From Chryseobacterium luquanense (GTDB taxonomy: Bacteria; Bacteroidota; Bacteroidia; Flavobacteriales; Weeksellaceae), in NCBI RefSeq assembly GCF_026460945.1, contig NZ_JAOVZV010000014.1, positions 1 through 64,000 on the forward strand: a stretch of 64,000 bases of DNA, written 5' to 3'. This document shows, piece by piece, positions 35,601 to 42,720 of this stretch (positions are counted from its first letter, which is position 1; the number at the start of each line of letters is the position of its first letter). The notes below the pieces were generated by a model that worked only from the letters and a program-made list of their open reading frames with translations, did no database searches and was not told where the DNA came from. Made by a program: the position numbers and the translations under genes.

Positions 35601-38395
35601 TTTTAGCAACTCAACATTGGGTAACGTCACAATTACCGTCTGTAAGTAATTTTTTAACAGTAGATACTAATCAAGATGTAAAAAGTATTAAAAGTTTTAG
35701 GTTAGGTAATTTTAATTCTGGAACTGAATGGGGCTCGACATCAAATTTAGATAATTATGGATTTAATGTCTATGTTGAAACGGGTTCAGACTCTTTAAAT
35801 AATGGTAGAAATGGTATAGGATTTTATTCTTCTGGAGGTGCTGGTGTAATGTCAGGAATAATTGTTAGAGATAATGGGCAACAAGGCACTTCAATGGCAT
35901 TGACTACAACTGATTCTTATGCTTCTGGACCCAAAGTAGGCTTAACTCTATCATCATCAGGAGTTGTTGATTTTAATAGAGCAGTACCGACTATTCAAGG
36001 TAATTCATTAACTAATATTTTTATAACAGCTGATACAGCACCACAAATTAAAACAGGTAATCTATCATTTGGTGTGGATTCAGAAGTAGTATTTAATGGT
36101 AATGAATCAAATGAAGTATCCGTATGGAGGAAATCTTCATCAATAGATTCTATTGTATCAGGTCACATTTATAATTTTTACAATACAAGGTGGAAAGTTG
36201 GTAATAAACGCGGAGGTAGTGCTAATAGTCTAGGTTATTCATTTGAATTTTCAGAAGATGGGGGAACAACGTATGATGAGAAGTTTTCTATAAAGTCAAG
36301 TGGAGATGTAGTTCTTAATCAAGGAGATTTATATTTAAACCAAAGATTAATTATTAATTCAAACTGGAATGTTGGTTCAATAAGAGGTAATCAGCCAACT
36401 GGTAATTATCTTACTTGGAAAAAATATGATGGTTCTGCTGACATAGCTTATATAGGTTCTGATATGGGGTCTGCAATGGGAGGAGGAGTTGGAAATAATT
36501 TTGCGATAACGAATCCAACTGCTGATATACATTTGAATCCAAGTAACGGTAAGCTTTATTATAATCAGAATGAGGTAGCGACTCAAACATGGGTTAATAA
36601 TACCTTTGCAACACCTACTTTTATAGCGCAAAACTATGCTTTGAGAGCTGGTTCTAATGCAACAGATACTTGGATTAATTCATCTAATGGATTACAAAAT
36701 AACCCTACTGTTATGGGCAAAATGGGTAATTCAGGAGGTCAAAGTAATCTGGCTGATGCTACTTGGGGGCAAGTAGCAGGTTATATTAATACATCAGGAA
36801 TTAGCCAAGGAAACCCTACTGATGATTGGTATCATAGAATTAAGATGCTTCACAATAATGGAGCCGGATATAATGGAGAAATAGCAGTTCAAATGACTGG
36901 AGGGAATTCTCTACAGTATAGAAGAATGGAAAATGGAGTTGATAGTGGATGGGTGAAAACTTGGGATGAAAGAAACTTTAATCCTTTAAATTATGCAACA
37001 CAAACTGATTTATTAAATTATATAACAATACATACATCTCAAACTATCATCGCACAGAAAGTATTTGCTGGTGGTATTGGTAATAATTATTACGAAGCTG
37101 CACTTGAGGTAAGAGGAAATGGTTCTACTGTAATACCAGGTATTTCTTTCCATCAACCAGGCGTGGTTGCTTCTCAGATTCGAATGGATGCAGGTGGACA
37201 GATATGTATAGTTGATAATCCTGGAAGTTCATATGAAAACTTTAGAGCTAGAGTTATAACAGGAGAATCATTCACATCTACAATTCATGGTAATTCGTCG
37301 CAGTGGTATGATGCATATGTAAATAATCATAAAAGCTACAATAATAATCAATACTTAGGTTCCGACTATACTGGTGGATTCGAAAAACCAAATTCAGAAT
37401 ATTTTGGAGGAGGTAAAGTTAAACTACAGATGTTGCATGGTGCAAATGTTGGAGCGCCTGATATTTGGAATGATGCTCTTTGGATATCTTCATATACAGG
37501 GGCAGATGTTAAAAAATCAACAGCTATAATATCTTCAAAATATAGTAATGAAATTGGTTTTGTTAAAGCAGATTTTGATTCACCAAAATGGGATAAATAT
37601 ATTAAGTTTTGGACAAGCGATAATCTTAATCCAAATGACTTCGCAACACAAACGTGGGTAAACACTAATTTTATACCTAAATCACATCCGGTATATAATA
37701 TTACTCAGGCAAATATTAATTCATGGAATGCGGCAGCAGGAGGAAGTTTTCATACACATTCTAATTTAAACCTCTTAAATAACATTGACCAGTGGTTAGG
37801 AGTTGGACAAGCACCCACATTTGGTAGTGTAAGGTTAATGAATTACTTAGGATACGGCCAATTAGCTTTAGAAGAAGGTTATATCGGAAACGAAATGGGT
37901 CTTGTAGACTTGGATAATAAAGTAATATATGCAGGTAGAGAAAATGAATATTTAAAGTATGGTTCTTCTGTCAATGGTTTTGAAGCGCTTAATGTCCATT
38001 TTGAAGCAAAATTGCTTTCTATAGGTAAAGAGATAACCAATGACGAAGACAAAGTTCAGGTAGCAGGAAATATTTCAGTTGATACATCTGGTGTACATGG
38101 TGGTGATATGCAATTGATTTTGAATCCTTTGTATAATAACGACGGAAACGTTAGAGATTCAAGAAATGCACATATTTATATTGTAACCAGGGAAACCGTT
38201 ATCCTACCTAGCAGACCCATATTGGGACAAAGAATTGAAATTTTTAATGATGGTGAAAGTGATATAGAAGTGATGCATGAAAATGGCGGTACATTTTTTT
38301 ATCTGCCTGGACGCAGAAAAATAACAGGTATAGTTGGAGGTAAAGGTTTTATATTTGATGAAAAACCAATACCTGCTAAGCATTATGGTATTTAA
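32693..38395 (+). CDS. Giant eCIS tail fibre (receptor-binding candidate)
   Basis: At 1900 residues this is the largest product in the window. It is a string of fibre modules. A pyocin-knob-like domain lies near residues 260-360 ('NDITASGFYVIGHG...GIYTATQIQSERYSGNLVSRVKTDTGWSSWIRH'). A collar segment near 610-720 includes GIATLDGSGLVSASQLPS and 'ETGKIYVATDTNQTYRWSGSTYIQI', with the T4-fibre phrase LTKDDIGLGNVDNTADSVKN. Recurrent joints of the type 'LW.S.NFNP..Y.TQ' separate the modules. It probably determines target-cell binding of the eCIS. The coding region looks more AT-rich than the baseplate genes, consistent with exchange from phages. No chaperone gene follows. Confidence 0.8.
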   Translation: MIAPEYFNNHIAIEGEIIVKRVPNDTGSVLVWNSTTKKISTRTVSEIVSDLSLVTTNTEQNISGRKSFITSGGNDSINNSLWIMSNDGSYPAMTFYRPGIDLGQIKYVNSYEGFYFVNSPNSGTIPVTAQKFIKEGSDNNKVLLGGGNDKLLSDFALSSQVGGYLSYQDNRLIYPDEIVPQKLQFGFTSWNNDNNYPYADFLHLGGYQDSSGGNQNLLLAKRNGFGLRQFQSTWQGNNPYENYVDFWNTEHFTQGDINSWQFNRFNTQPMNFIGAGNDVNDITASGFYVIGHGTENAAYPLDQSIDGARMLLHLETEGIYTATQIQSERYSGNLVSRVKTDTGWSSWIRHWGNNDFTQNDINNWNYLAGNGATIQWVNKNAVHAINESEGDSMNFDTINGKTQTGSIYDGSTWWHALNIQHRNGLGSDGNIWGGQIRFGMNDSMDTFQFRQLYNGTYNSWKTLYHSGNFNPSNYWDKYSSGSFTGVNSVAPFSFLNNGQAQRIYTGGLLVSDAYSDANNITNNGIYAKGDISTGSNFNARAFYSPALNGGQVFHAGNSDTLYLGNPQVAALYLESSNNLLHNRPGYGVGVIWDAHNLPNPVNQSDLGNYIPNSQKGIANGIATLDGSGLVSASQLPSYVDDVLEFGSLGNFPTTGETGKIYVATDTNQTYRWSGSTYIQIASGAVQSINGQVGIVNLTKDDIGLGNVDNTADSVKNVAYARNATKLYSIDSTYDYNGPAPYYGSLVFKQAVNRWRFEMSPNTPAGIEVAHADNSDSFSGLSLSSFFKNNEDNTLKTIDVSNYNDVVDGNGKIWLGNFYSLPESTTGFQSSVGTILNINGLVAHDKTQLIFNGGNGSIQYRTSWYANTAWTAPRTLWDSNNFNPAQYVTQSSLNSQLLSYATFNGIQTFTNTNTFTQSPVIPNGTLGTHAVNLNQLNGRVQSWENARALGFSSGLSASSPYIYHETDGYVFLATQHWVTSQLPSVSNFLTVDTNQDVKSIKSFRLGNFNSGTEWGSTSNLDNYGFNVYVETGSDSLNNGRNGIGFYSSGGAGVMSGIIVRDNGQQGTSMALTTTDSYASGPKVGLTLSSSGVVDFNRAVPTIQGNSLTNIFITADTAPQIKTGNLSFGVDSEVVFNGNESNEVSVWRKSSSIDSIVSGHIYNFYNTRWKVGNKRGGSANSLGYSFEFSEDGGTTYDEKFSIKSSGDVVLNQGDLYLNQRLIINSNWNVGSIRGNQPTGNYLTWKKYDGSADIAYIGSDMGSAMGGGVGNNFAITNPTADIHLNPSNGKLYYNQNEVATQTWVNNTFATPTFIAQNYALRAGSNATDTWINSSNGLQNNPTVMGKMGNSGGQSNLADATWGQVAGYINTSGISQGNPTDDWYHRIKMLHNNGAGYNGEIAVQMTGGNSLQYRRMENGVDSGWVKTWDERNFNPLNYATQTDLLNYITIHTSQTIIAQKVFAGGIGNNYYEAALEVRGNGSTVIPGISFHQPGVVASQIRMDAGGQICIVDNPGSSYENFRARVITGESFTSTIHGNSSQWYDAYVNNHKSYNNNQYLGSDYTGGFEKPNSEYFGGGKVKLQMLHGANVGAPDIWNDALWISSYTGADVKKSTAIISSKYSNEIGFVKADFDSPKWDKYIKFWTSDNLNPNDFATQTWVNTNFIPKSHPVYNITQANINSWNAAAGGSFHTHSNLNLLNNIDQWLGVGQAPTFGSVRLMNYLGYGQLALEEGYIGNEMGLVDLDNKVIYAGRENEYLKYGSSVNGFEALNVHFEAKLLSIGKEITNDEDKVQVAGNISVDTSGVHGGDMQLILNPLYNNDGNVRDSRNAHIYIVTRETVILPSRPILGQRIEIFNDGESDIEVMHENGGTFFYLPGRRKITGIVGGKGFIFDEKPIPAKHYGI

Positions 38396-39015
38396 TTTAT
38401 GAAAAGTCATGTTTATGAAATTATAACATATTCTTATTATTCTTAAAATATTTCACAGAAGCTATATTTAAATCCAATGTCACAATTAAAGTAAAACTCT
38501 TCGGGATGGGTAAACAAGCTAATGCATAATGATAGAAGACTCAGTAAAAGCAAGCGGAAAATTTCAAATCTGAGGAGAAAAAATCAGATACAATATTTAT
38601 CCCGTGTTACTTTAAGAGATGAAATTTAATTTTATAAAAATTCATCCAGAACAACAGATAGTCATTTACAATTTTGACAAATCTGGCGATATTATGGAAG
38701 TTGAGATTATTTGGTAAAAGAAATAATAGAGTAAGTTAATTTAAACCTATTTTAAAAAGTTAAAAATTTCTGATTAATCTAAATTAGCAAAATCCCACAA
38801 TTGGAGGATGAAAATCTTTTGATTGTGGATTTTGTATTATATTGCTTTGAGAGTTGAAACAGAATTTATATTTTACATTAGATGTCAAAAAAAAACCGGA
38901 AAGAAAGTGAATTGTCACTTCTTTCCGGTATTGTACCCAGTACCATTATCACCATGAAAAGACATTTGGTTAATTATTAAGTAGTTAGAAAATTGTTGTG
39001 TCGTTTTCGTGTCAT
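38396..39015. other. Intergenic border between eCIS and prophage
   Basis: The 620 bases hold no certain gene. A 32-codon frame at 38619-38717 (MKFNFIKIHPEQQ...) is possible but unsupported. AAAATCCCACAAT (38789) can pair with ATTGTGGATTTT (38821), giving a terminator-like hairpin for rightward transcripts. No integrase, tRNA or obvious att duplication is seen at this border. Confidence 0.4.
38887..38929 (-). terminator. Terminator of the prophage repressor gene
   Basis: ACCGGAAAGAAAGTGA pairs with TCACTTCTTTCCGGT with one bulged base. Read on the minus strand the stem is followed by a run of nine T. It lies about 90 bases after the end of the minus-strand repressor. Confidence 0.75.
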
Positions 39016-39315
39016 TTATTGTAAATATTTATTTAATATACCTTCGATATCTTTTAACATTTCGCGTTTATTTGCTGTGTTATCTACTAATTTCACTACA
39101 CTTATTTCTGTAATTTCATCGTCTTTAAACAATATGTTTAAGTCAATATCTGGATAAGTAATTTTCAGCCAAACAATAAAATCTGAGGGGATTTCTCTAT
39201 TTCCATTCAAATAATTACCTACTGTTGCAGATGTACAACCGTATAATTGCCCAATTTCTATATTTGACATCTTCTTATTTAAAAAAAATAATTTAATTTT
39301 CTCGTTGATTTTCAT
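39016..39315 (-). CDS. Prophage XRE-family repressor (CI/Cro-type, no S24 domain)
   Basis: The 99-residue protein carries an N-terminal HTH ('MSNIEIGQLYGCTSATVGNYLNGNREIPSDFIVWLKITYPDIDLNIL', residues about 15-60) and a short acidic tail ending in a helix. It lacks a peptidase domain, so unlike the eCIS repressor it cannot self-cleave. Divergent early genes start 90 bases upstream across two operator-like palindromes; the same palindrome recurs before the gene at 49219. I infer that it keeps both transcription units silent in the lysogen. Confidence 0.78.
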   Translation of the reverse strand: MKINEKIKLFFLNKKMSNIEIGQLYGCTSATVGNYLNGNREIPSDFIVWLKITYPDIDLNILFKDDEITEISVVKLVDNTANKREMLKDIEGILNKYLQ

Positions 39316-39343
39316 ATAGTTAAGTGCTGATGCGTAAAATAGT

Positions 39344-39386
39344 TAAACAAATTGTTTACTAATTAAACATTTTGTTTATATATTTG
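39344..39386 (+). promoter_or_regulatory. Prophage early promoter with two operators
   Basis: TAAACAAATTGTTTA (39344-39358) and TAAACATTTTGTTTA (39364-39378) are palindromes with centres 20 bases apart, about two helical turns. The second abuts TATATTTG (39379-39386), a perfect Bacteroidota -7 element for the gene at 39406. A repressor bound here would block the early promoter. The reverse complement of the second site is found at 49170. Confidence 0.7.
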
Positions 39387-39405
39387 CTGTGTAATATATA
39401 ACACG

Positions 39406-39651
39406 ATGGCAAATTTAGAGAAAATTGAAATACCAATTGATATTCATTCGAATATTGAAAAGACTTTCGATTTTATTGATGATAATATTCCGAAGAATTA
39501 TTCATCTGAAGTTCGAAGCCTTCTCCCGGATGATAAAAAATACGCCTTAGATTATATACGTAAGGTTAAAACTAATAGAGTAAATAATGCTGTTATCATC
39601 AGCTATCTGTATATCGTTGCTAAAAAATATTTCGATTTGAAACCTCAATAA
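39406..39651 (+). CDS. Prophage early protein, hypothetical
   Basis: The 81-residue protein is the first early gene, in the position of Cro. No HTH is obvious; the C-terminal half is helical (VNNAVIISYLYIVAKKYFDL). The start lies 20 bases after the -7 element, so its leader is short. A role in the lysogeny switch is suggested by position only. Confidence 0.6.
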   Translation: MANLEKIEIPIDIHSNIEKTFDFIDDNIPKNYSSEVRSLLPDDKKYALDYIRKVKTNRVNNAVIISYLYIVAKKYFDLKPQ

Positions 39652-39661
39652 ATAATTTACT

Positions 39662-40207
39662 ATGACTGTCAGACTTTATCCTGGTATGCTCGACACATCG
39701 AAGGAATACTTTAATCACGGAGATCATGTTCTCATCATCAAGAATGGTTCTGTGAAAAAATTTGAAGATGTTGATCAACATCCTGAACTCAATAAAATCT
39801 TGGACGATGAAGTAGAATTAAATCTTCTACTTGATAAATGGTTTGGAAATAATACTGTTGTTAAATTAAGAACATTAGCGAGATGCCGTTTTGGCGCTCT
39901 CAATTTTACTCCAGATTTCTCTAATGATAGTTCTTCACATGATTACTGTGAGTGTGAATATAGAGGCAATTGCGAAGGCGAAAACATTATCTGTAAACCT
40001 GTTGTTTTTAATGGAAGTGAAATTTCAGATCAGGAAATAAAATTACTGCAGGAACTTTCCACCAATGAAAAAAATACTGCAATAGCAGATAACCTTGGTC
40101 TTCCGATTGGAACTCTTAATGTAAATAAAACAAAGACTTACCAAAAATTTGGTTTGATAACGAAACAACAACTCACTAAGGATCTTTTCTTAGAAGGGCT
40201 ACTGTAA
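39662..40207 (+). CDS. Cys-rich regulator with LuxR-type HTH
   Basis: The 181-residue protein combines a cysteine cluster (Cys75, Cys96, Cys98, Cys104, Cys111; 'HDYCECEYRGNCEGENIIC'), able to bind zinc or an Fe-S cluster, with a C-terminal LuxR/GerE-like HTH (about residues 120-180, 'ISDQEIKLLQELSTNEKNTAIADNLGLPIGTLNVNKTKTYQKF'). It is transcribed with the first early gene. It could be the activator of later phage genes, including the conserved promoter motif described below. The HTH is fairly clear; the metal site is inferred. Confidence 0.6.
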   Translation: MTVRLYPGMLDTSKEYFNHGDHVLIIKNGSVKKFEDVDQHPELNKILDDEVELNLLLDKWFGNNTVVKLRTLARCRFGALNFTPDFSNDSSSHDYCECEYRGNCEGENIICKPVVFNGSEISDQEIKLLQELSTNEKNTAIADNLGLPIGTLNVNKTKTYQKFGLITKQQLTKDLFLEGLL

Positions 40208-40320
40208 TTTTTTTCTTGTTAAGCACTATTGAAAGGGATTGAAAAATAAAGGATATCTAAAGCGTGTATGTTCGTTTCAATTACTAATCAGCGCAGCGTT
40301 CAAAAAGTGCTTTTTTAATT

Positions 40321-40403
40321 GGGGAAGGGAAGGAATATCAGATTAAAGTTTTCCGAGGTATGGTGTAGGGAACTGATATCCGGTTCGAGTCCGGGCTTCT
40401 CCA
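40321..40403 (+). ncRNA. tRNA-like RNA without D-arm and anticodon arm (tmRNA-TLD-like)
   Basis: GGGGAAG (40321-40327) pairs with CTTCTCC (40396-40402) as a 7-bp acceptor stem whose third pair is G.U, the alanine identity element. The base after it is A. A T-arm follows the canon: TCCGG / CCGGG around the seven-base loop TTCGAGT. Instead of D and anticodon arms there is one long interrupted helix: TATCAG pairs with CTGATA, and after a 9-base bulge TTCC pairs with GGAA around a 14-base loop. It stacks directly on the T-stem as P2 does in tmRNA. CCA is not encoded. A strong terminator follows. Expression and charging are not shown. Confidence 0.5.
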
Positions 40404-40441
40404 CAACTCATGTTTTTTGAGTTTCATGGTTATTAGTTTTT

Positions 40442-40470
40442 ACCCGACCGATCGTCGGTCGGGTTTCTTT
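40442..40470 (+). terminator. Strong Rho-independent terminator after the tRNA-like RNA
   Basis: CCCGACCGA pairs perfectly with TCGGTCGGG around TCG and is followed by TTTCTTTTT. A smaller hairpin AACTCA...TGAGTT lies between it and the tRNA-like element. It would end the early transcript and define the 3' end of the RNA precursor. Confidence 0.88.
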
Positions 40471-40490
40471 TTAAATTAAAAAATTGAATA

Positions 40491-40754
40491 ATGGAAGAAA
40501 TCGAAGATGATGTTATTACGAGAGTTATAACCGCTAAAGAAGCACGAAAAAAATCTGAAAATAGTAAAGGTGCACTTACTGACCATTTAAAAAATATAAC
40601 AGAAAAAATCATTTCTGAATATGCAAAAGGAAAAAGTAAGGCATGGGTTGGAATACCTCCAAATTTATTGGAAGAAACTATAAAAGAAGAACTACGAGTT
40701 GCTGGCTACATAGTGAAAAATAGAGATGGTGGAAATGTTTTGATCGAATGGTAA
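40491..40754 (+). CDS. Prophage small hypothetical protein
   Basis: An 87-residue protein rich in Lys and Glu with a mixed alpha/beta end ('LEETIKEELRVAGYIVKNRDGGNVLIEW'). The shape 'isE.A..G.s...V..P......I...L...GY.V' recurs in many phage early proteins but has no function I can name. It starts the second early gene group directly after the terminator. Confidence 0.6.
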   Translation: MEEIEDDVITRVITAKEARKKSENSKGALTDHLKNITEKIISEYAKGKSKAWVGIPPNLLEETIKEELRVAGYIVKNRDGGNVLIEW

Positions 40755-40773
40755 AATACTTAACTATAAACTA

Positions 40774-41055
40774 ATGCCAAGAATAAATAAAGCTTTGATT
40801 TTGGAGATTACTCCAGAACAATTTTTAAATCAATGCTCACCATTAGAGCTGAAAGAAATTGATACTTTAATTCAAGGTGCTAATTATGTGAAGCGCATGG
40901 AGTCGCAAACATGTAGTGTATGTGGGTGTACAGATTATGATTGCAGACAATGTATTGAAAAAACTGGAAGACCTTGTCATTGGTATGAAGATAATCTTTG
41001 TAGCGCTTGTGCAGGAAGTATGGCAAAAATTCAAACTATAGAGCATGACGCCTGA
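40774..41055 (+). CDS. Prophage Cys-rich zinc-binding protein
   Basis: In this 93-residue protein the second half carries 'CSVCGCTDYDCRQC', then CHWYEDNLCSAC, giving at least seven cysteines and one histidine in CxxC spacing. This pattern is common in small phage proteins that bind zinc. The N-terminal half is helical (ITPEQFLNQCSPLELKEIDTLI). It overlaps the next gene by 11 bases. Function unknown. Confidence 0.65.
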   Translation: MPRINKALILEITPEQFLNQCSPLELKEIDTLIQGANYVKRMESQTCSVCGCTDYDCRQCIEKTGRPCHWYEDNLCSACAGSMAKIQTIEHDA

Positions 41056-41284
41056 AATTCAAAATTTTTTCAATTCTTTTAAGAACAAACCTTCAGTTGA
41101 TTATTCAATTGCTGATTTGATGGAAAACTATAAAAAAATAACTTTTAAAGAATTGCTAAAGGAACACAATCATGAGGTTTGGAAAAAATGTAAATGTGGT
41201 AATGAGGAAGATCTTCGAATGAGGTGGGATTGTTCTGAATGTGGTGCTGTATTATTTAAACCAAAAGAATTTAAAAATGGCTAA
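41045..41284 (+). CDS. Prophage small zinc-ribbon protein
   Basis: The 79-residue protein has a C-terminal zinc ribbon (CKCG...CSECGAVLF). Its start lies inside the preceding gene and its stop inside the next, so the three are translationally linked. No specific function can be named. Confidence 0.6.
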   Translation: MTPEIQNFFNSFKNKPSVDYSIADLMENYKKITFKELLKEHNHEVWKKCKCGNEEDLRMRWDCSECGAVLFKPKEFKNG

Positions 41285-41987
41285 AGGTGATTGGAAAAAA
41301 ATCGATTGGACTCCGGAGATGATTCATTATTTGAAAGATAATTTTCTTCTTAAAACTAATCAAAAACTTGCTGATGACCTTGGATTAAAAATTACAGCAA
41401 CGAGAATGAAGCTTTATGAGCTCGGCTTGTTTAGGATGAATCTAGAATATTGGACAAAAGAACAAGTAGATTTCTTATCAAAAAGCTATAAAATATATGG
41501 TGATAAAGAATTAGCCGAGATTTTTAATCAAAAATGGAGAAAGGAAAAAGGTTGGACTTTAAAACATATCGAAAAAAAGAGAATGTATTTAAAGCTTAAA
41601 AGAACTCCTGAAGAGCTCCATAAAATAAAAGAACGTGCAAAATCAAAAGGTGTGTATGCTGAAGCATTAAAGAAAACATGGAAAGCTCGTGGCGAAAATC
41701 CTCTTGGAACAATTGTAGTTTGGGATGGCGATAAATTTATAAAAACAGCAAAGGGTTATGTTCATCTAAGGGTTTTTAATTACAAGGTTTTTATTGGAAA
41801 TATCCAAAAAGGTAATTTAATTAATCACAAGGACAAAAATAACTTAAACTGTTCACCTGAAAATCTCATTTGCTGCACAAGAGCAGAACATGCAATAAAA
41901 AATAACTGGAGTAGATATCCTCCGGAACTTCGCAAATCAATACTTCTGATAAGCAGAATTAACAAGCAACTTAAAAAACAACCATAA
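41277..41987 (+). CDS. HNH homing-type endonuclease
   Basis: The ATG chosen lies in the end of the zinc-ribbon gene (ATGGCTAA overlap); a longer frame begins with GTG 36 bases upstream but would read through that gene. The 236-residue protein has two helical DNA-binding segments at the N-terminus ('WTPEMIHYLKDNFLLKTNQKLADDLGLKITATRMKLYELGL', then a similar second one) and a C-terminal HNH motif, 'NHKDKNNLNCSPENL' from residue 183. Such enzymes nick or cut DNA and often move as homing genes in phages. It may be a selfish insertion or take part in packaging or replication. Confidence 0.78.
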   Translation: MAKGDWKKIDWTPEMIHYLKDNFLLKTNQKLADDLGLKITATRMKLYELGLFRMNLEYWTKEQVDFLSKSYKIYGDKELAEIFNQKWRKEKGWTLKHIEKKRMYLKLKRTPEELHKIKERAKSKGVYAEALKKTWKARGENPLGTIVVWDGDKFIKTAKGYVHLRVFNYKVFIGNIQKGNLINHKDKNNLNCSPENLICCTRAEHAIKNNWSRYPPELRKSILLISRINKQLKKQP

Positions 41988-42322
41988 TGAATTTACAAGA
42001 TTTAAATACGAATTTGGGAGATGTGTTTCTCCAGTTAAAAGATGGGAAAATGAGTGCAGATACGGCAAATGCCATAGTGAATGTATCTAATAGTATTATC
42101 AACAACGCTAAAGTCCAGCTTCAGGGTATAAAACAATTTCATGATTTAGGTTACGAACCTAGTGCTAACCAAAGCGGTTCCGTAAAAAAAATCGTTGGTG
42201 ATGTATTCGATAGGAAATACCAGTTTGCGCAAAGTATTGGTCACAACAATGTTTCAGATGCTATTGCAAAATTAGGTAAAGAAAAATTCGAAGAACTATT
42301 CCATAATTCTCAATTAAGATGA
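41987..42322 (+). CDS. Prophage hypothetical protein
   Basis: The 111-residue protein begins MNLQDLNTNLGDVFLQLKDGKMSADTANAIVNVSNSIINNAKVQLQ, a helical pattern that is typical of small phage proteins encoded near replication genes. Its first base overlaps the stop of the HNH gene and its end overlaps the next gene by four bases. Function unknown. Confidence 0.6.
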   Translation: MNLQDLNTNLGDVFLQLKDGKMSADTANAIVNVSNSIINNAKVQLQGIKQFHDLGYEPSANQSGSVKKIVGDVFDRKYQFAQSIGHNNVSDAIAKLGKEKFEELFHNSQLR

Positions 42323-42636
42323 AAAAATATTTAACAAGAATCAGTCAGGTTTACTCGGCGAAAAACAAGCTTGAGAGATCTATTCAGGGTTTTATTAAAA
42401 ATAATGACAGACTGCTGATTGATGAAAAAGATTTGAATCAATTTAAAGCACAGGTAATTCAACATATTAATTTTCTGAATCAAGAATTTCAAAAATGTAC
42501 TCCCAAATCGCCATCGTGGTTTCATTGTGGCGAAACTAAACAAAGAAAAGATTGGAGTATTTCAGGCATTGACTGTATAGTTTTTTACGTACATGAAGTA
42601 AAATCTGAGTATGAAATCACTAAGCTAGATAACTAA
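42319..42636 (+). CDS. Prophage hypothetical protein
   Basis: A 105-residue protein coupled to the preceding gene by a four-base overlap. Helical N-terminus, then 'KSPSWFHCGETKQRKDWSISGIDCIVFYVHEV'. No family recognised. It ends before a dyad-symmetric region that precedes the primase gene. Confidence 0.55.
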   Translation: MKKYLTRISQVYSAKNKLERSIQGFIKNNDRLLIDEKDLNQFKAQVIQHINFLNQEFQKCTPKSPSWFHCGETKQRKDWSISGIDCIVFYVHEVKSEYEITKLDN

Positions 42637-42654
42637 ATTAAGATTGTTCTTCAG

Positions 42655-42684
42655 TACCAATACAATTCTCAAGAAACATTGGTA
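42655..42684. promoter_or_regulatory. Dyad symmetry upstream of the primase gene
   Basis: TACCAAT and ATTGGTA are inverted repeats separated by 16 bases, 40 bases before the primase-helicase start. This could be an operator or a weak RNA hairpin. It differs in sequence from the repressor operators at 39344. Confidence 0.35.
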
Positions 42685-42720
42685 ACAAAAAAACAAATAA
42701 CCAAAGATTGAAACTATAAA

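Noticed and set aside
32693..38395. Diversity-generating retroelement acting on the fibre
   Set aside because: No reverse transcriptase and no template/variable repeat pair could be found near the fibre gene.
1..38400. R-type tailocin or simple defective prophage
   Set aside because: The AAA+ ATPase, the DUF5908 protein and a large nuclease cargo are eCIS hallmarks not expected in R-type pyocins.
40321..40403. A normal tRNA gene
   Set aside because: The acceptor stem and T-arm are perfect, but no 4-bp D-arm with canonical loop and no 5-bp/7-base anticodon arm can be drawn, so I do not assign an amino-acid tRNA.
41241..41276. GTG start for the HNH endonuclease
   Set aside because: It would overlap the upstream zinc-ribbon gene by more than 40 bases, whereas the ATG at 41277 gives an ordinary short overlap and a typical N-terminus.
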